From positions 3,162,001-3,226,000 of the forward strand of contig OZ243937.1 in the NCBI GenBank assembly GCA_965214085.1: a stretch of 64,000 nt of DNA, given 5' to 3'. The DNA is from UBA6055 sp965214085 (GTDB lineage Bacteria; Chloroflexota; Anaerolineae; Aggregatilineales; Phototrophicaceae). Below, piece by piece: positions 16,310 to 23,923 of the stretch. The notes beneath the pieces are model-generated. The model was not told the origin of the DNA, made no database searches, and saw only the letters and a list, made by a program, of their open reading frames with translations. Made by a program: the position numbers and the translations under genes. Position 1 is the first letter of the stretch, and every line of letters begins with the position of its first letter.

Positions 16310-17341
16310 TCAAGCGTCGGAGAGTACGACTGCATCCAGGGCGAAGGGCAGCTGTGGGCGCGTGCCGAAGCCCAGGCTGAATTGATTCCAATTGGTCACG
16401 ATAAGGCGGTGGCGCGCGGCATCGTAGACCAGGTCGCTGGCGCCGCGGAAGTCCCGCGCCAGCAGCCGCAACTCGCCATTCTCCAGACGGGCGACGCGAT
16501 TCCAAGCCAGCAGCGCCAGGTATACCTCGCCCGCCGGCGTCACAGCGATGCCATCAAAGCCGTAACCCTTACGCGCCCCGTCGTTGAAGAGCGTCTCGGT
16601 CGCGTCGATTGCCTGCGCCAATTCCTTTGCGCCCGCGGGCACGCGATACAGGGCGTCCTGCGCGCTGTCGCTGATAAGGATGGCGTCGCGCCGGGCATCG
16701 TAGGCCAGGCCAGTCGGGGTGGCTGCTTCGCCGGCGGGCGGGCGCCAGAAGACGCCGAGATTCTGCCCCTCGCTGCTGTAGCGCCAGACGCGCGGCGGGT
16801 CGCGGTCGCTGATGTAGATCTGGCCGGCGCTGTCCACAGCGATGTCATCGGGCAGCTGCAGGCCGATGGTCGGATCAGCCGGAATCTGCACGACGGAACT
16901 TAGGTCACCCGCCTGGTAGCGCCAAAGGACCGCGCCTTTGCTCTCCAGCGCGGCAATGCGGTCCAGGATGTAGAGCGCGCCATCGGGGCCGACGTCCAAG
17001 CCGGTGATAGCGCCGATGCGCTCGCGTGAGTCGGCAACTTCGCTGACCGCGCCGTCGGGGCTGATCGACCAGAGCGCGCCGGTTTGGTAGCTGCCGCTGT
17101 AGACCGTGCCGTCAGCGGCGATCGCCAGCGCAGCCGGGTAGGCGTCGTCATCAGGCAGGGCTGCAAATTCGCGGACGACGACGCCCTCGCGCTCGGCGAT
17201 TGCTTGAGAACGAGGCGCCGAGCCAACCACCCACCAGGTCATGGCGATGGTGACGACCGCGCCGATGAGCAGGGCGATCAGCAGCGCCAAAAGGGCGCGG
17301 AAGCGGGTGAAGGAGCTGGGACTGGTGTCGGGTTCTTGCAT
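16310..17341 (-). CDS. Membrane-anchored SMP-30/NHL-type beta-propeller protein
   Basis: 343 residues. An N-terminal membrane helix (LLALLIALLIGAVVTIAMTW) is followed by repeated propeller motifs: LAIAADGTVYSGSYQTG, LDVGPDGALYILDR, DIAVDSAGQIYISDRD, LAYDARRDAILISDS and AVTPAGEVYLAL. These resemble SMP-30/gluconolactonase and strictosidine-synthase-like proteins, which bind Ca2+ and hydrolyse lactones or esters. Catalytic residues cannot be assigned with certainty, so it could be a binding protein. The start is ATG 17341; a 29-codon upstream extension has no support. Confidence 0.75.
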   Translation of the reverse strand: MQEPDTSPSSFTRFRALLALLIALLIGAVVTIAMTWWVVGSAPRSQAIAEREGVVVREFAALPDDDAYPAALAIAADGTVYSGSYQTGALWSISPDGAVSEVADSRERIGAITGLDVGPDGALYILDRIAALESKGAVLWRYQAGDLSSVVQIPADPTIGLQLPDDIAVDSAGQIYISDRDPPRVWRYSSEGQNLGVFWRPPAGEAATPTGLAYDARRDAILISDSAQDALYRVPAGAKELAQAIDATETLFNDGARKGYGFDGIAVTPAGEVYLALLAWNRVARLENGELRLLARDFRGASDLVYDAARHRLIVTNWNQFSLGFGTRPQLPFALDAVVLSDA

Positions 17342-17408
17342 GGGCACGAGTGTAGCATGGCTTTGATTTTCGCCAAAGAGGCGCAAAGCACTCCGAGAAA
17401 AACAGTGT

Positions 17409-17717
17409 AAGGCTTGTCCGCTACTCAAATACCGATGACGATACGGTTTGTTGGGGTGGGCGCCGCGCTTTTAGGGATTTACGACACTTTTGCCACCGAG
17501 GGCACAGAGTAAATATGAGTGCACAGAGAGATTCCGGGAAATATGGCGGATGGTCGAGTAAAGGATGATCCACACATTCCCCGATTCTGTCTGTGGTCTA
17601 AAAGTGATGCCTTTCCTCTGTGTACTCTATCAAACTCGGTGTACTCGGTGGCAAAGATGTCGAGTATTCGCCTAAACCGAGCGAGCGGCAACTGAGTCAC
17701 AGTATCGGACAAGCCTT
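17409..17717. mobile_element. 309-bp MITE-like element, copy 1 (AAGGCTTGTCCG ends)
   Basis: AAGGCTTGTCCG at the left is exactly inverted at the right end as CGGACAAGCCTT, and the similarity extends (CTACT/AGTAT). Inside is a CACAGAG tract and a CTCGGTGTACTCGGTGG tract; there is no gene. A near-identical copy (two-base deletion and a few substitutions) lies at 28160-28466. Both copies are flanked by a matching dinucleotide (GT here, AC there), possibly a 2-bp target duplication. Confidence 0.8.
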
Positions 17718-17793
17718 GTAGGGGCGAATCATTGGCTCGCCCGCCAATGTCATGGCATTCACGTTCGGGCTACGTCTGTGTTTTGGGAAGCGG
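17718..17793. repeat. Palindromic GTAGGGGCGA module after GH3 gene
   Basis: GTAGGGGCGAATCATTGGCTCGCCC follows directly on the element end, another copy of the GGGCGA/TCGCCC family. No gene is present. Confidence 0.5.
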
Positions 17794-19446
17794 CTATGCC
17801 TCCAGCTCTGTGCCCGGCACGCTGACGGGACTGCGGCCGCTAGCTTCACATTCGCCCAGCAGCGCGTCGGCGGCTGCTTGAGCGGCGCAGGGGCGGAAGC
17901 TGAAGGCGCAGAGGTAGCTGTCGATATCGGGGAAATTCGCCAGCTCGTAAGGATCGCGCAGGCCGACCACAATCAGCCGCCCGCCGGCCGCCTCGTGCAG
18001 CGCGCTGACGATTTCGGCTTGCCGCGCCCCCTGGAAGTCCATGCCCGGCAAGGTGTAATTCTCTGTGACGGCGATGATGAGGCCCTCGTCGGGCAGATCC
18101 GCCAGGGAGAAGTCTTCCGCCGCCGTCACGCTCAGCTGTGCGCAGCGGGCGCGCATTGAATCGGCGAAGACATCAAAGGCGGCTGTGGCTTGGTTGGGAC
18201 CAATGCCGCGCGTCTGCGTCAGCACGTCATAGGCGCTGCGCTCGGTGGTATTCACCAACGTAATCGGCGCGGCGGGATCGAGCGGCAACAGCCCGTTATT
18301 GTCGCGCAGAATGCTGACGGCGCGGCGGGACAGCTCCAACTCGACCGCGCGATGCTCGGCGCCGCCCACCTGCGCGCTTGCGTCGGGCAGCGCCTCAGTG
18401 CTCCAGCCGGCCTCGCGCTTGAGGCGCAGGACACGCGTCACGGCGTCATCGACGCGCGCGCGGCTGATGCGCCCGTCGGCGACCGCCTGCGTCACGGCGC
18501 GGATGAGGGCGCGCTGATTGGCGAGGTATTGGCCGGCATCGTGGTCGTAGTGTTCCTCAGCCAGCATCATCAAGTCGACGCCGGCTTTGAAGCCCTGGAT
18601 GGCCGCGTCGGCGGGGTCGTAATTGCGTTTCATCGAGTGCATGTTCATGCTGTCCGAGACGATCAGACCGTCGAAGCCCAGCTCGCCGCGCAGCAAATCC
18701 CCGAGGATGATAGGCGACAGGGTGGCGGGACGGTCGGGATCAAGCGCGCTGAAGATGATATGCGAGGTCATGACGATGCGGGCGCCGGCTTTGATGCCCG
18801 CGGCGAAGGGGTGCAGGTCGATGCGCCTGAGCTCGTCGCGGCTGCGCGTCACGGTGGGCAAGCCGCGGTGGCTGTCCAGCCTGGTATCGCCGTGGCCCGG
18901 GAAGTGCTTCAGCGTCGCGATGCTGCCACTGTCATTTAAGCCGCGGACGGCAGCGGCGGTCATCGCGGCGACTAGCTCTGGCTTCTCGCCGAAGGAGCGC
19001 ATCTCGATGATGGAGTTCTGCGGATTGGAGTTGCAGTCGGCGGCGGGACCCAGCACGACGTTCAAGCCGACGGCGCTGGTTTCGCGGGCGATGACGCTGT
19101 ACATGCGGTAGGCGCTATCGGGGTCGCCAGTCGCGCCCAGCGCCATATTGCCTGGTCCCATGGCGCTCTCGGCGGTCATGACCGACCAAGTCCCCTCTTG
19201 GTCGGCGCCCAGCAGCAGCGGGATGCCCAAGCGCGTGCCAGCCGCGAAGGCTTGCAGCCTGTTACAGAGCTTCAGCGCGGCCGCGGCGGTCGGGACGTTT
19301 TCATCGCTGATGTAGGCGCCGCCAACCAGGTGCTCGCCCATGAGGATGCGGGCTTCGTCGAGCTGATCGCTGGCAAAAGCGAGCATGAACATCTGCCCGA
19401 CTTTTTCTGCGGTCGTCATGCTGGCGATGGTGGAATCAATGTGCAT
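17794..19446 (-). CDS. Glycoside hydrolase family 3, beta-N-acetylhexosaminidase-like
   Basis: 550 residues. The GH3 N-domain carries KHFPGHGDTRLDSHRGLP, the signature with the catalytic His/Asp loop of NagZ-type enzymes. IVSDSMNM holds the Asp nucleophile; QEGTWS and GPAADCN are substrate-pocket segments. A C-terminal domain of about 190 residues follows, typical of longer Gram-positive-type NagZ proteins. No signal peptide is seen with the start at ATG 19446 (GGAGA seven bases upstream); an upstream extension to 19509 is less likely. It probably releases N-acetylglucosamine from muropeptides or glycoproteins during wall recycling. Exact specificity is inferred. Confidence 0.9.
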   Translation of the reverse strand: MHIDSTIASMTTAEKVGQMFMLAFASDQLDEARILMGEHLVGGAYISDENVPTAAAALKLCNRLQAFAAGTRLGIPLLLGADQEGTWSVMTAESAMGPGNMALGATGDPDSAYRMYSVIARETSAVGLNVVLGPAADCNSNPQNSIIEMRSFGEKPELVAAMTAAAVRGLNDSGSIATLKHFPGHGDTRLDSHRGLPTVTRSRDELRRIDLHPFAAGIKAGARIVMTSHIIFSALDPDRPATLSPIILGDLLRGELGFDGLIVSDSMNMHSMKRNYDPADAAIQGFKAGVDLMMLAEEHYDHDAGQYLANQRALIRAVTQAVADGRISRARVDDAVTRVLRLKREAGWSTEALPDASAQVGGAEHRAVELELSRRAVSILRDNNGLLPLDPAAPITLVNTTERSAYDVLTQTRGIGPNQATAAFDVFADSMRARCAQLSVTAAEDFSLADLPDEGLIIAVTENYTLPGMDFQGARQAEIVSALHEAAGGRLIVVGLRDPYELANFPDIDSYLCAFSFRPCAAQAAADALLGECEASGRSPVSVPGTELEA

Positions 19447-19601
19447 GGCGGGTCTCCTGCAAGCGCCTTTGCCAAATAGAAATGTGCCAGGAAGAGGCAA
19501 CCCTGGCAAACTATTTTACCTGATTAAGGGGCTATGCGCAGGCAGCGTCGCAGCGAGCAGGCAACATACGGAAATTGCCTGGAAATTGCTCGCGAATAAA
19601 T

Positions 19602-19630
19602 TTGCATTGTTTCAGCTTTTGTGTTATACA
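19602..19630 (+). promoter_or_regulatory. Promoter of the first secreted-protein paralogue
   Basis: TTGCAT (19602-19607) and TATACA (19625-19630) are spaced by 17 bp and lie 29 bp ahead of the ATG at 19660. Confidence 0.6.
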
Positions 19631-19659
19631 AGCCTATCTTTATCTTTAGGAGGAAAGCC

Positions 19660-20160
19660 ATGCGCAAGTTATTGATTATTCTCTGCCTGTTCAGCTTGGC
19701 GGGCCTGCCGAGCTTGGCGCAAGGCAATAAGCTGGAAAAGCCAGAATTTACCAAAATCTTCGCGGTAGATTATACCACAAATAACCCGCAGGAAGGCTGG
19801 TGCATCATGCTGAAATGGGATGAAGTGCCGGGCGCGCAGATCTATTCCTACAAGATTTGGGGCAAGCAGAAAAACTGGACGCCGTATGAAGTTGATGGTT
19901 CGCGGGAGCGGGCTGCTTGGACGCGCATCTGGTCTAATACCAACAACCCGGCCGAGTCCGTTGCGATTTGCGATTTGGATGAGAACCAGAAAGTGATATT
20001 GCGCATACGCGGCGCCACCTCCATCGATGGATTGACGCTGGATAAGTATGGAAGAATATCGCAGAAGATTGTCATTAAGCTGCCGAAATTTGGCACTGCG
20101 CCCCACTCGCCGCGCACTGGCTACCCTACCCATTCGGTCCTTAACTTCTCGATCAATTAG
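19660..20160 (+). CDS. Secreted protein of unknown function, paralogue A
   Basis: 166 residues. A signal peptide (MRKLLIILCLFSLAGLPSLA, then QGN) is followed by a beta-rich domain of about 130 residues. It contains EGWCIMLKWDEVPGA, then a tail VIKLPKFG. The W-x-x-V-x-G-A strand and spacing suggest a fibronectin-III-like or related beta-sandwich fold. The start follows a near-perfect TAGGAGGAAAG site. It is clearly homologous to the protein encoded at 20676-21170: same signal peptide style, GWC core, CDLDENQKVILRIR versus CMLDEKQNVKFRIK, and RLPKF ending. The function is unknown; the two are probably exported or surface proteins made from separate promoters. Confidence 0.8.
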   Translation: MRKLLIILCLFSLAGLPSLAQGNKLEKPEFTKIFAVDYTTNNPQEGWCIMLKWDEVPGAQIYSYKIWGKQKNWTPYEVDGSRERAAWTRIWSNTNNPAESVAICDLDENQKVILRIRGATSIDGLTLDKYGRISQKIVIKLPKFGTAPHSPRTGYPTHSVLNFSIN

Positions 20161-20418
20161 CTGCGGGGCTTGCGCGGACCAGTATCGGATTCGATTAGCC
20201 CAAATCTTTGCCGCCACAGAGGGCGCAGAGTAAAGCCAAAAAAGATTGGTTTACCCCCTCATAGACTCGTTGTGCGTATGGGCGAGCCGCCGGCTCGCCC
20301 GTATAGACAGTCAATTTTCTTGGTTTCGGCACTATGTGTGAGCCAAATCGTGACTTGCGAGCGACTGTGTTGAAAAAATGCGCAGTGTTCGCTAAGAGAA
20401 ACATATCCACAGAATAAG
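20161..20418. repeat. Intergenic repeat modules between the paralogues
   Basis: It contains a CCACAGAGGGCGCAGAG tract, a GGGCGAGCCGCCGGCTCGCCC hairpin near 20282-20302, and a TGTGAGCCAAATCGTGACTT module that recurs at about 34473 and, inverted, near 62170. No gene is seen. Confidence 0.6.
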
Positions 20419-20607
20419 ACACTCCCTGGAACTATGGAAATGTATCCTTTTCGGTTGAAACAATTACTTTACCATCGAGCACACCGAGAATCCGAGAGCC
20501 CCAAAAAATTCAATCGAAATATGCCTAATACTTTGTGTGCTTTGTGCCTTTGTGTCTTTGTGGTGAAATTGAATTTCAACCGAATACGATACACTCCCTG
20601 GAACTAT
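20419..20607. mobile_element. 155-bp element bracketed by 17-bp direct repeats
   Basis: ACACTCCCTGGAACTAT occurs at 20419-20435 and 20591-20607. Between them (20436-20590) lies a unit whose ends are related as inverted repeats (GTATCCTTTTCGGTTGAAA on the left, the complement of GTATCGTATTCGGTTGAAA on the right). It encloses a CTTTGTGTCTTTGTGG tract. A related copy occurs at about 40738-40890. The direct repeats look like a target-site duplication. Confidence 0.7.
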
Positions 20608-20613
20608 TTTGAT

Positions 20614-20641
20614 TTGACAACAGCCAGCGCTGTGGTACAGT
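20614..20641 (+). promoter_or_regulatory. Promoter of the second secreted-protein paralogue
   Basis: TTGACA (20614-20619) and TACAGT (20636-20641) are spaced by 16 bp. The spacer contains the palindrome CAGCGCTG. The promoter starts only six bases after the element's right direct repeat. Confidence 0.65.
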
Positions 20642-20675
20642 CTCCGCATTGAATCCATGTCGAGGAACATTATCT

Positions 20676-21170
20676 ATGCGAAGATTACTGATCCTGCTCT
20701 TTTTTCTTGGCTTAACTGCCCTGCCAAGCTTGGCAGAGGACAAACTGCCGCCGCCGCATGTAACCCGCATTGTCGTGGTAGATATTAGCCATGTCGGCTA
20801 CGGCTGGTGCCTGAATATCGAATGGCGGCATGTGGATGGCGCGGACGATTATATGCTATTCATTCGCGGAAAAAAGAAGGGCTTGATGCCGCGAAAACAC
20901 GATGGCTCGACGCCGGATGACGCGCGTTGGAGACGGCTCATCGAATATAATAATGTCGAGGGCTTTAATGATTTTGTCGCCGTCTGTATGTTGGATGAGA
21001 AGCAAAATGTGAAGTTCCGCATAAAAGCCATCGATTCGACCGCTGACAACCCCGCGAAATCCGGTGAAGCATCGGCGCCTTACGCCATTCGGCTGCCGAA
21101 ATTCAGCAAAGCCACCGACGATCCGCAGTATGGCCGCGCCATCAGAATTTTCGATAGCATCACATCCTAA
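20676..21170 (+). CDS. Secreted protein of unknown function, paralogue B
   Basis: 164 residues. The signal peptide MRRLLILLFFLGLTALPSLA is followed by a beta-rich domain with YGWCLNIEWRHVDGADDY and YAIRLPKF. It is homologous to the protein at 19660-20160 (same length, same layout) but quite diverged, so the duplication is not recent. It is expressed from its own TTGACA promoter, with GAGGAA upstream of the start. No enzyme motif is visible; a ligand- or surface-binding role is only a guess. Confidence 0.8.
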   Translation: MRRLLILLFFLGLTALPSLAEDKLPPPHVTRIVVVDISHVGYGWCLNIEWRHVDGADDYMLFIRGKKKGLMPRKHDGSTPDDARWRRLIEYNNVEGFNDFVAVCMLDEKQNVKFRIKAIDSTADNPAKSGEASAPYAIRLPKFSKATDDPQYGRAIRIFDSITS

Positions 21171-21278
21171 TAGCTTGCGCGGGCGAGGGGCTGTTCCTGG
21201 AATAGCCCCTGACGAAACTTGTAGCCGCTTTCGATTTAGTTCACCGCGCCCCGGTAGCGCTTGAAGAAGAGCGCCAGC

Positions 21279-22223
21279 ATGCCCACGCAAGCTGAACGGT
21301 ATCAAATGCTGCGCAACGCGACCCTGGCCGAAGAACGCCGCGACATCGCGCTGCAGCTGCTGGCGCGGACGAACAGCCGGCAGTACCTGGACGAATGCCT
21401 GCGCGCGCTGAATACGCCGCCTTTACGAGCCACGCTGGACGAGAGCCACCGACAACCGCTGCGCGACAAATGTCTGGGCTATTATGCCGATAGCAAGCGC
21501 GACAAAGCCGGCCTGCTGCGCGAGGGCTTGACGCGCCTGCTGGTGCATATCGAGCATGCCGACGACGCCGACATTTACAAGCTGGGCGTGGCTACCTATT
21601 ACTTGCAGCCGGTCGACGATGTGGCGCAGAACTTGCGGGCGGTGGCGCTGGCGGGCCTGGCGCCGCTTGACCCGCCGCTGGCTTGCCTCTACGCGACGCG
21701 CTTCCTGGGCGAAAGGCATACGTCGGTTTTTAATTGCGAGCCGGCGATGACGTCGATTGATGTGCTGGTCGCGGCGAATCAGCGGCTGCCCATCTACCAA
21801 TTCCTGCTGCGCGGCGGGGAGGGGATGGCGCGGACGCAGCGCGGCGAACTGACCGGCAAAGCGCTGGAGTCGCTGGGCGCGGATTTCCCGCTGAATCTAT
21901 ACGCGGAGTTGATCGCGCAGTATCAGGAGTTGGACGAGCCGACTGCCTCGATGGGCATCATCAATTTCATCATCGAGGGGCGGGCCAGCGTCTTATACGA
22001 GCGGCTGGAAGACCTGATCCTGTCGGCGCGGAACGCAGACTTTCGGCGCTATGGGCTAGTGATGATGGCGGCGGCGCGCGATGACGAATTGGGCGAGCGG
22101 CTGCTGGACCTGGCAAAGCTGGCGCGCGCGGACGACCTGCCGCTTTTCATTGAAGCGCTTGAGATCTGTCACCTGCCAACGCGGGAGGACACCCTGCAAA
22201 ATTTGCGGAAGCGGCTGGGCTAG
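21279..22223 (+). CDS. Uncharacterised helical-repeat protein
   Basis: 314 residues, cytoplasmic, almost entirely helical. Segments such as LDECLRALNTPPLRATL, LRAVALAGLAPLDPPLACL and RRYGLVMMAAARDDELGERL look like degenerate HEAT/ARM hairpins. I cannot assign a family or activity. The ATG at 21279 is preceded by AAGAAGAG. Its stop overlaps by 4 bp the stop of the converging cyclophilin gene. Confidence 0.7.
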   Translation: MPTQAERYQMLRNATLAEERRDIALQLLARTNSRQYLDECLRALNTPPLRATLDESHRQPLRDKCLGYYADSKRDKAGLLREGLTRLLVHIEHADDADIYKLGVATYYLQPVDDVAQNLRAVALAGLAPLDPPLACLYATRFLGERHTSVFNCEPAMTSIDVLVAANQRLPIYQFLLRGGEGMARTQRGELTGKALESLGADFPLNLYAELIAQYQELDEPTASMGIINFIIEGRASVLYERLEDLILSARNADFRRYGLVMMAAARDDELGERLLDLAKLARADDLPLFIEALEICHLPTREDTLQNLRKRLG

Positions 22224-23446
22224 GCGCGGATCTCGCCGCGGAAAATGCTGGCCAAAGCCCCTTCAATCTGCATTGACAGGTTGTTCAAGATAACATCCGC
22301 CGGCGCTTGATCCAGGAGCGATCGGTCAATCAGCACATCGATCGTCGTCAGGTAGCGCCCGCGCGTAGTAAGCGCCAATAGATGGACGCCCTCTTCGCCG
22401 CCGCAAGTTGGCGCGCTGTGAACATAGACCGCGCCGACGGCTGGATCAAGCTCATAGCCATAACTGCCCAGCCACAGGCGCATAAATTCGTCGTTCATAG
22501 CCGCCTCAGCCGCTTGAGCGTCAGCGAAAACATCGACCCAATAACCCAGCGCTGAAAAGAACACCGACTCATCGCAGTCGCTGTTGGCGATTTGCATTCT
22601 CTGCCGATATTGGTGCCCGTGATTGGCGGCGAACTCAGCGAAGCCGTCTTGCAAGCCTGCGCTCACGGTCGCGGCCAGCGCGTCGCTGGAGATAGTGCCG
22701 GAGCGTTGCTCGTCAAGCGGCAGCGCGGGTGGCAGGCCGGCGGTAAAAGCGTCGAAGGCATCGCTGACTTCGTCTTGGGCGGCGGAGTGGATTTCATAGC
22801 TAGCGCTGTCCACCTGCGCTGGATCGCTGATGATGAGCACGGTCTGTAAAGTCTCGCCCGGTTCGGACGCCGCGCTCGGGTCGCGCTCGCGGATGGCTTG
22901 GACGATGTCCTGGCCCGCCAGCACATCGCCGAAAATGGTGTGCTTGTAATTGAGGTGCGGCGTGGGCGCGGTGGTGATGAAGAATTGGCTGCCGTTGGTG
23001 CCGGGTCCGGCGTTCGCCATTGCCAGCAGACCGGGCTGGTCGAAGGTCAAGAAGCCGACGGGCTCGTCCATGAACTGGTAACCGGGTCCGCCGCGCCCCG
23101 TGCCGGTGGGGTCGCCGCCTTGCGCCATGAAATCAGGAATGACGCGGTGGAAGGTGGTGTTGTCGTAATAGCCCTGCCCCGCCAGGAAGACAAAATTGTT
23201 GACGGTGACGGGCGTCAGGCTTTCGTAGAGGTCGACGTAGATGGCGCCGGCGCTGGTGCAGATGATGGCGCGGTAGTCGCTGTCCGCTTCAAGGACCTGC
23301 TCGGCTTGTTCGAATTGCATCGGCGTCAGCGCGGCTGGCTCAGCGGCGTCGCAGAGTTCTTGCGGGCTGAGCGGGGATTGAGCGAGCGAAAGCGCGGCAA
23401 TAACGGCGACAAGCGATAAGGCGATAATGGTTCGGAGCCAGCTCAT
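22220..23446 (-). CDS. Secreted cyclophilin-type peptidyl-prolyl isomerase
   Basis: 408 residues. The N-terminal signal sequence is LRTIIALSLVAVIAALSLAQ. The cyclophilin domain (about residues 60-205) has VNNFVFLAGQGYYDNTTFHRVIPDFMAQGGDPTG (read in pieces: TFHRVIP and FMAQGGDP carry the catalytic Arg and Gln), NGSQFFIT and HTIFGDV. A C-terminal domain of about 190 residues is unrelated and not recognised. It would speed proline isomerisation in exported proteins. The start at ATG 23446 is behind AAAGGA; an upstream extension to 23542 lacks a signal-peptide-like start. Confidence 0.9.
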   Translation of the reverse strand: MSWLRTIIALSLVAVIAALSLAQSPLSPQELCDAAEPAALTPMQFEQAEQVLEADSDYRAIICTSAGAIYVDLYESLTPVTVNNFVFLAGQGYYDNTTFHRVIPDFMAQGGDPTGTGRGGPGYQFMDEPVGFLTFDQPGLLAMANAGPGTNGSQFFITTAPTPHLNYKHTIFGDVLAGQDIVQAIRERDPSAASEPGETLQTVLIISDPAQVDSASYEIHSAAQDEVSDAFDAFTAGLPPALPLDEQRSGTISSDALAATVSAGLQDGFAEFAANHGHQYRQRMQIANSDCDESVFFSALGYWVDVFADAQAAEAAMNDEFMRLWLGSYGYELDPAVGAVYVHSAPTCGGEEGVHLLALTTRGRYLTTIDVLIDRSLLDQAPADVILNNLSMQIEGALASIFRGEIRA

Positions 23447-23591
23447 AAGTTCGTCCTTTGGCTGAGCGAGAGTATCAAGGTCCAGCGCTGGGCATTGTGC
23501 CTGAGCGGCTGGCGCTTGCCTAGTCGGAATCGGCATCGCCATGAGGAGCGACTTTGCTCACACAAGCTAATGAACACTTAACAACCAGATG

Positions 23592-23780
23592 ATGTAGGGG
23601 CGACAGCCCGAAACCACGAGTTGCAGCTGACCAGATTGGTCGCCCCTACAAGGCTAGCTTTTTCGTGGGTATCACGGGGTTCAAAATTGAAGTGCAGTTT
23701 CACAATATTTATTATTGATAGACTTTTCTCTGTGCCCTCTGTGTTCTCTGTGGTTAATATATTTTGAAGCGATTGCCCTG
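23592..23780. repeat. Composite repeat with right-hand element end
   Basis: A GTAGGGGCGACAG...GGTCGCCCCTAC palindromic module (about 23592-23651) and a CTGTGCCCTCTGTGTTCTCT tract are followed by ATTTTGAAGCGATTGCCCTG (23761-23780), the right inverted end of the CAGGGCAATCGC family. No left end was found. The gap 23447-23923 otherwise holds only a TATAAT at 23823-23828, a likely -10 for the next gene. Confidence 0.7.
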
Positions 23781-23923
23781 AGACTGACCAGGTTTCCACT
23801 GTTATTTCATTAGCATCTTACTTATAATCCGCAGGTTATCCGCCGACGGCTGATTGTCCCTTGATGCGGGCTTATTTCTTGCCGTCGGCTGTTTGTAACA
23901 ACCTAGCAGTTTGGGAGCCTGAG

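Noticed and set aside
17409..17717. Small proteins of 67-79 codons in the repeat elements (also 28160-28466)
   Set aside because: Frames exist on both strands in both copies because the DNA is duplicated, but there are no start signals or protein-like features; the elements are non-coding.
23864..23923. Upstream ATG start for the VWA protein
   Set aside because: No ribosome-binding site, and it would put about 20 polar and mixed residues before the signal peptide; TTG 23924 has GGGAG at proper spacing. Not fully excluded.
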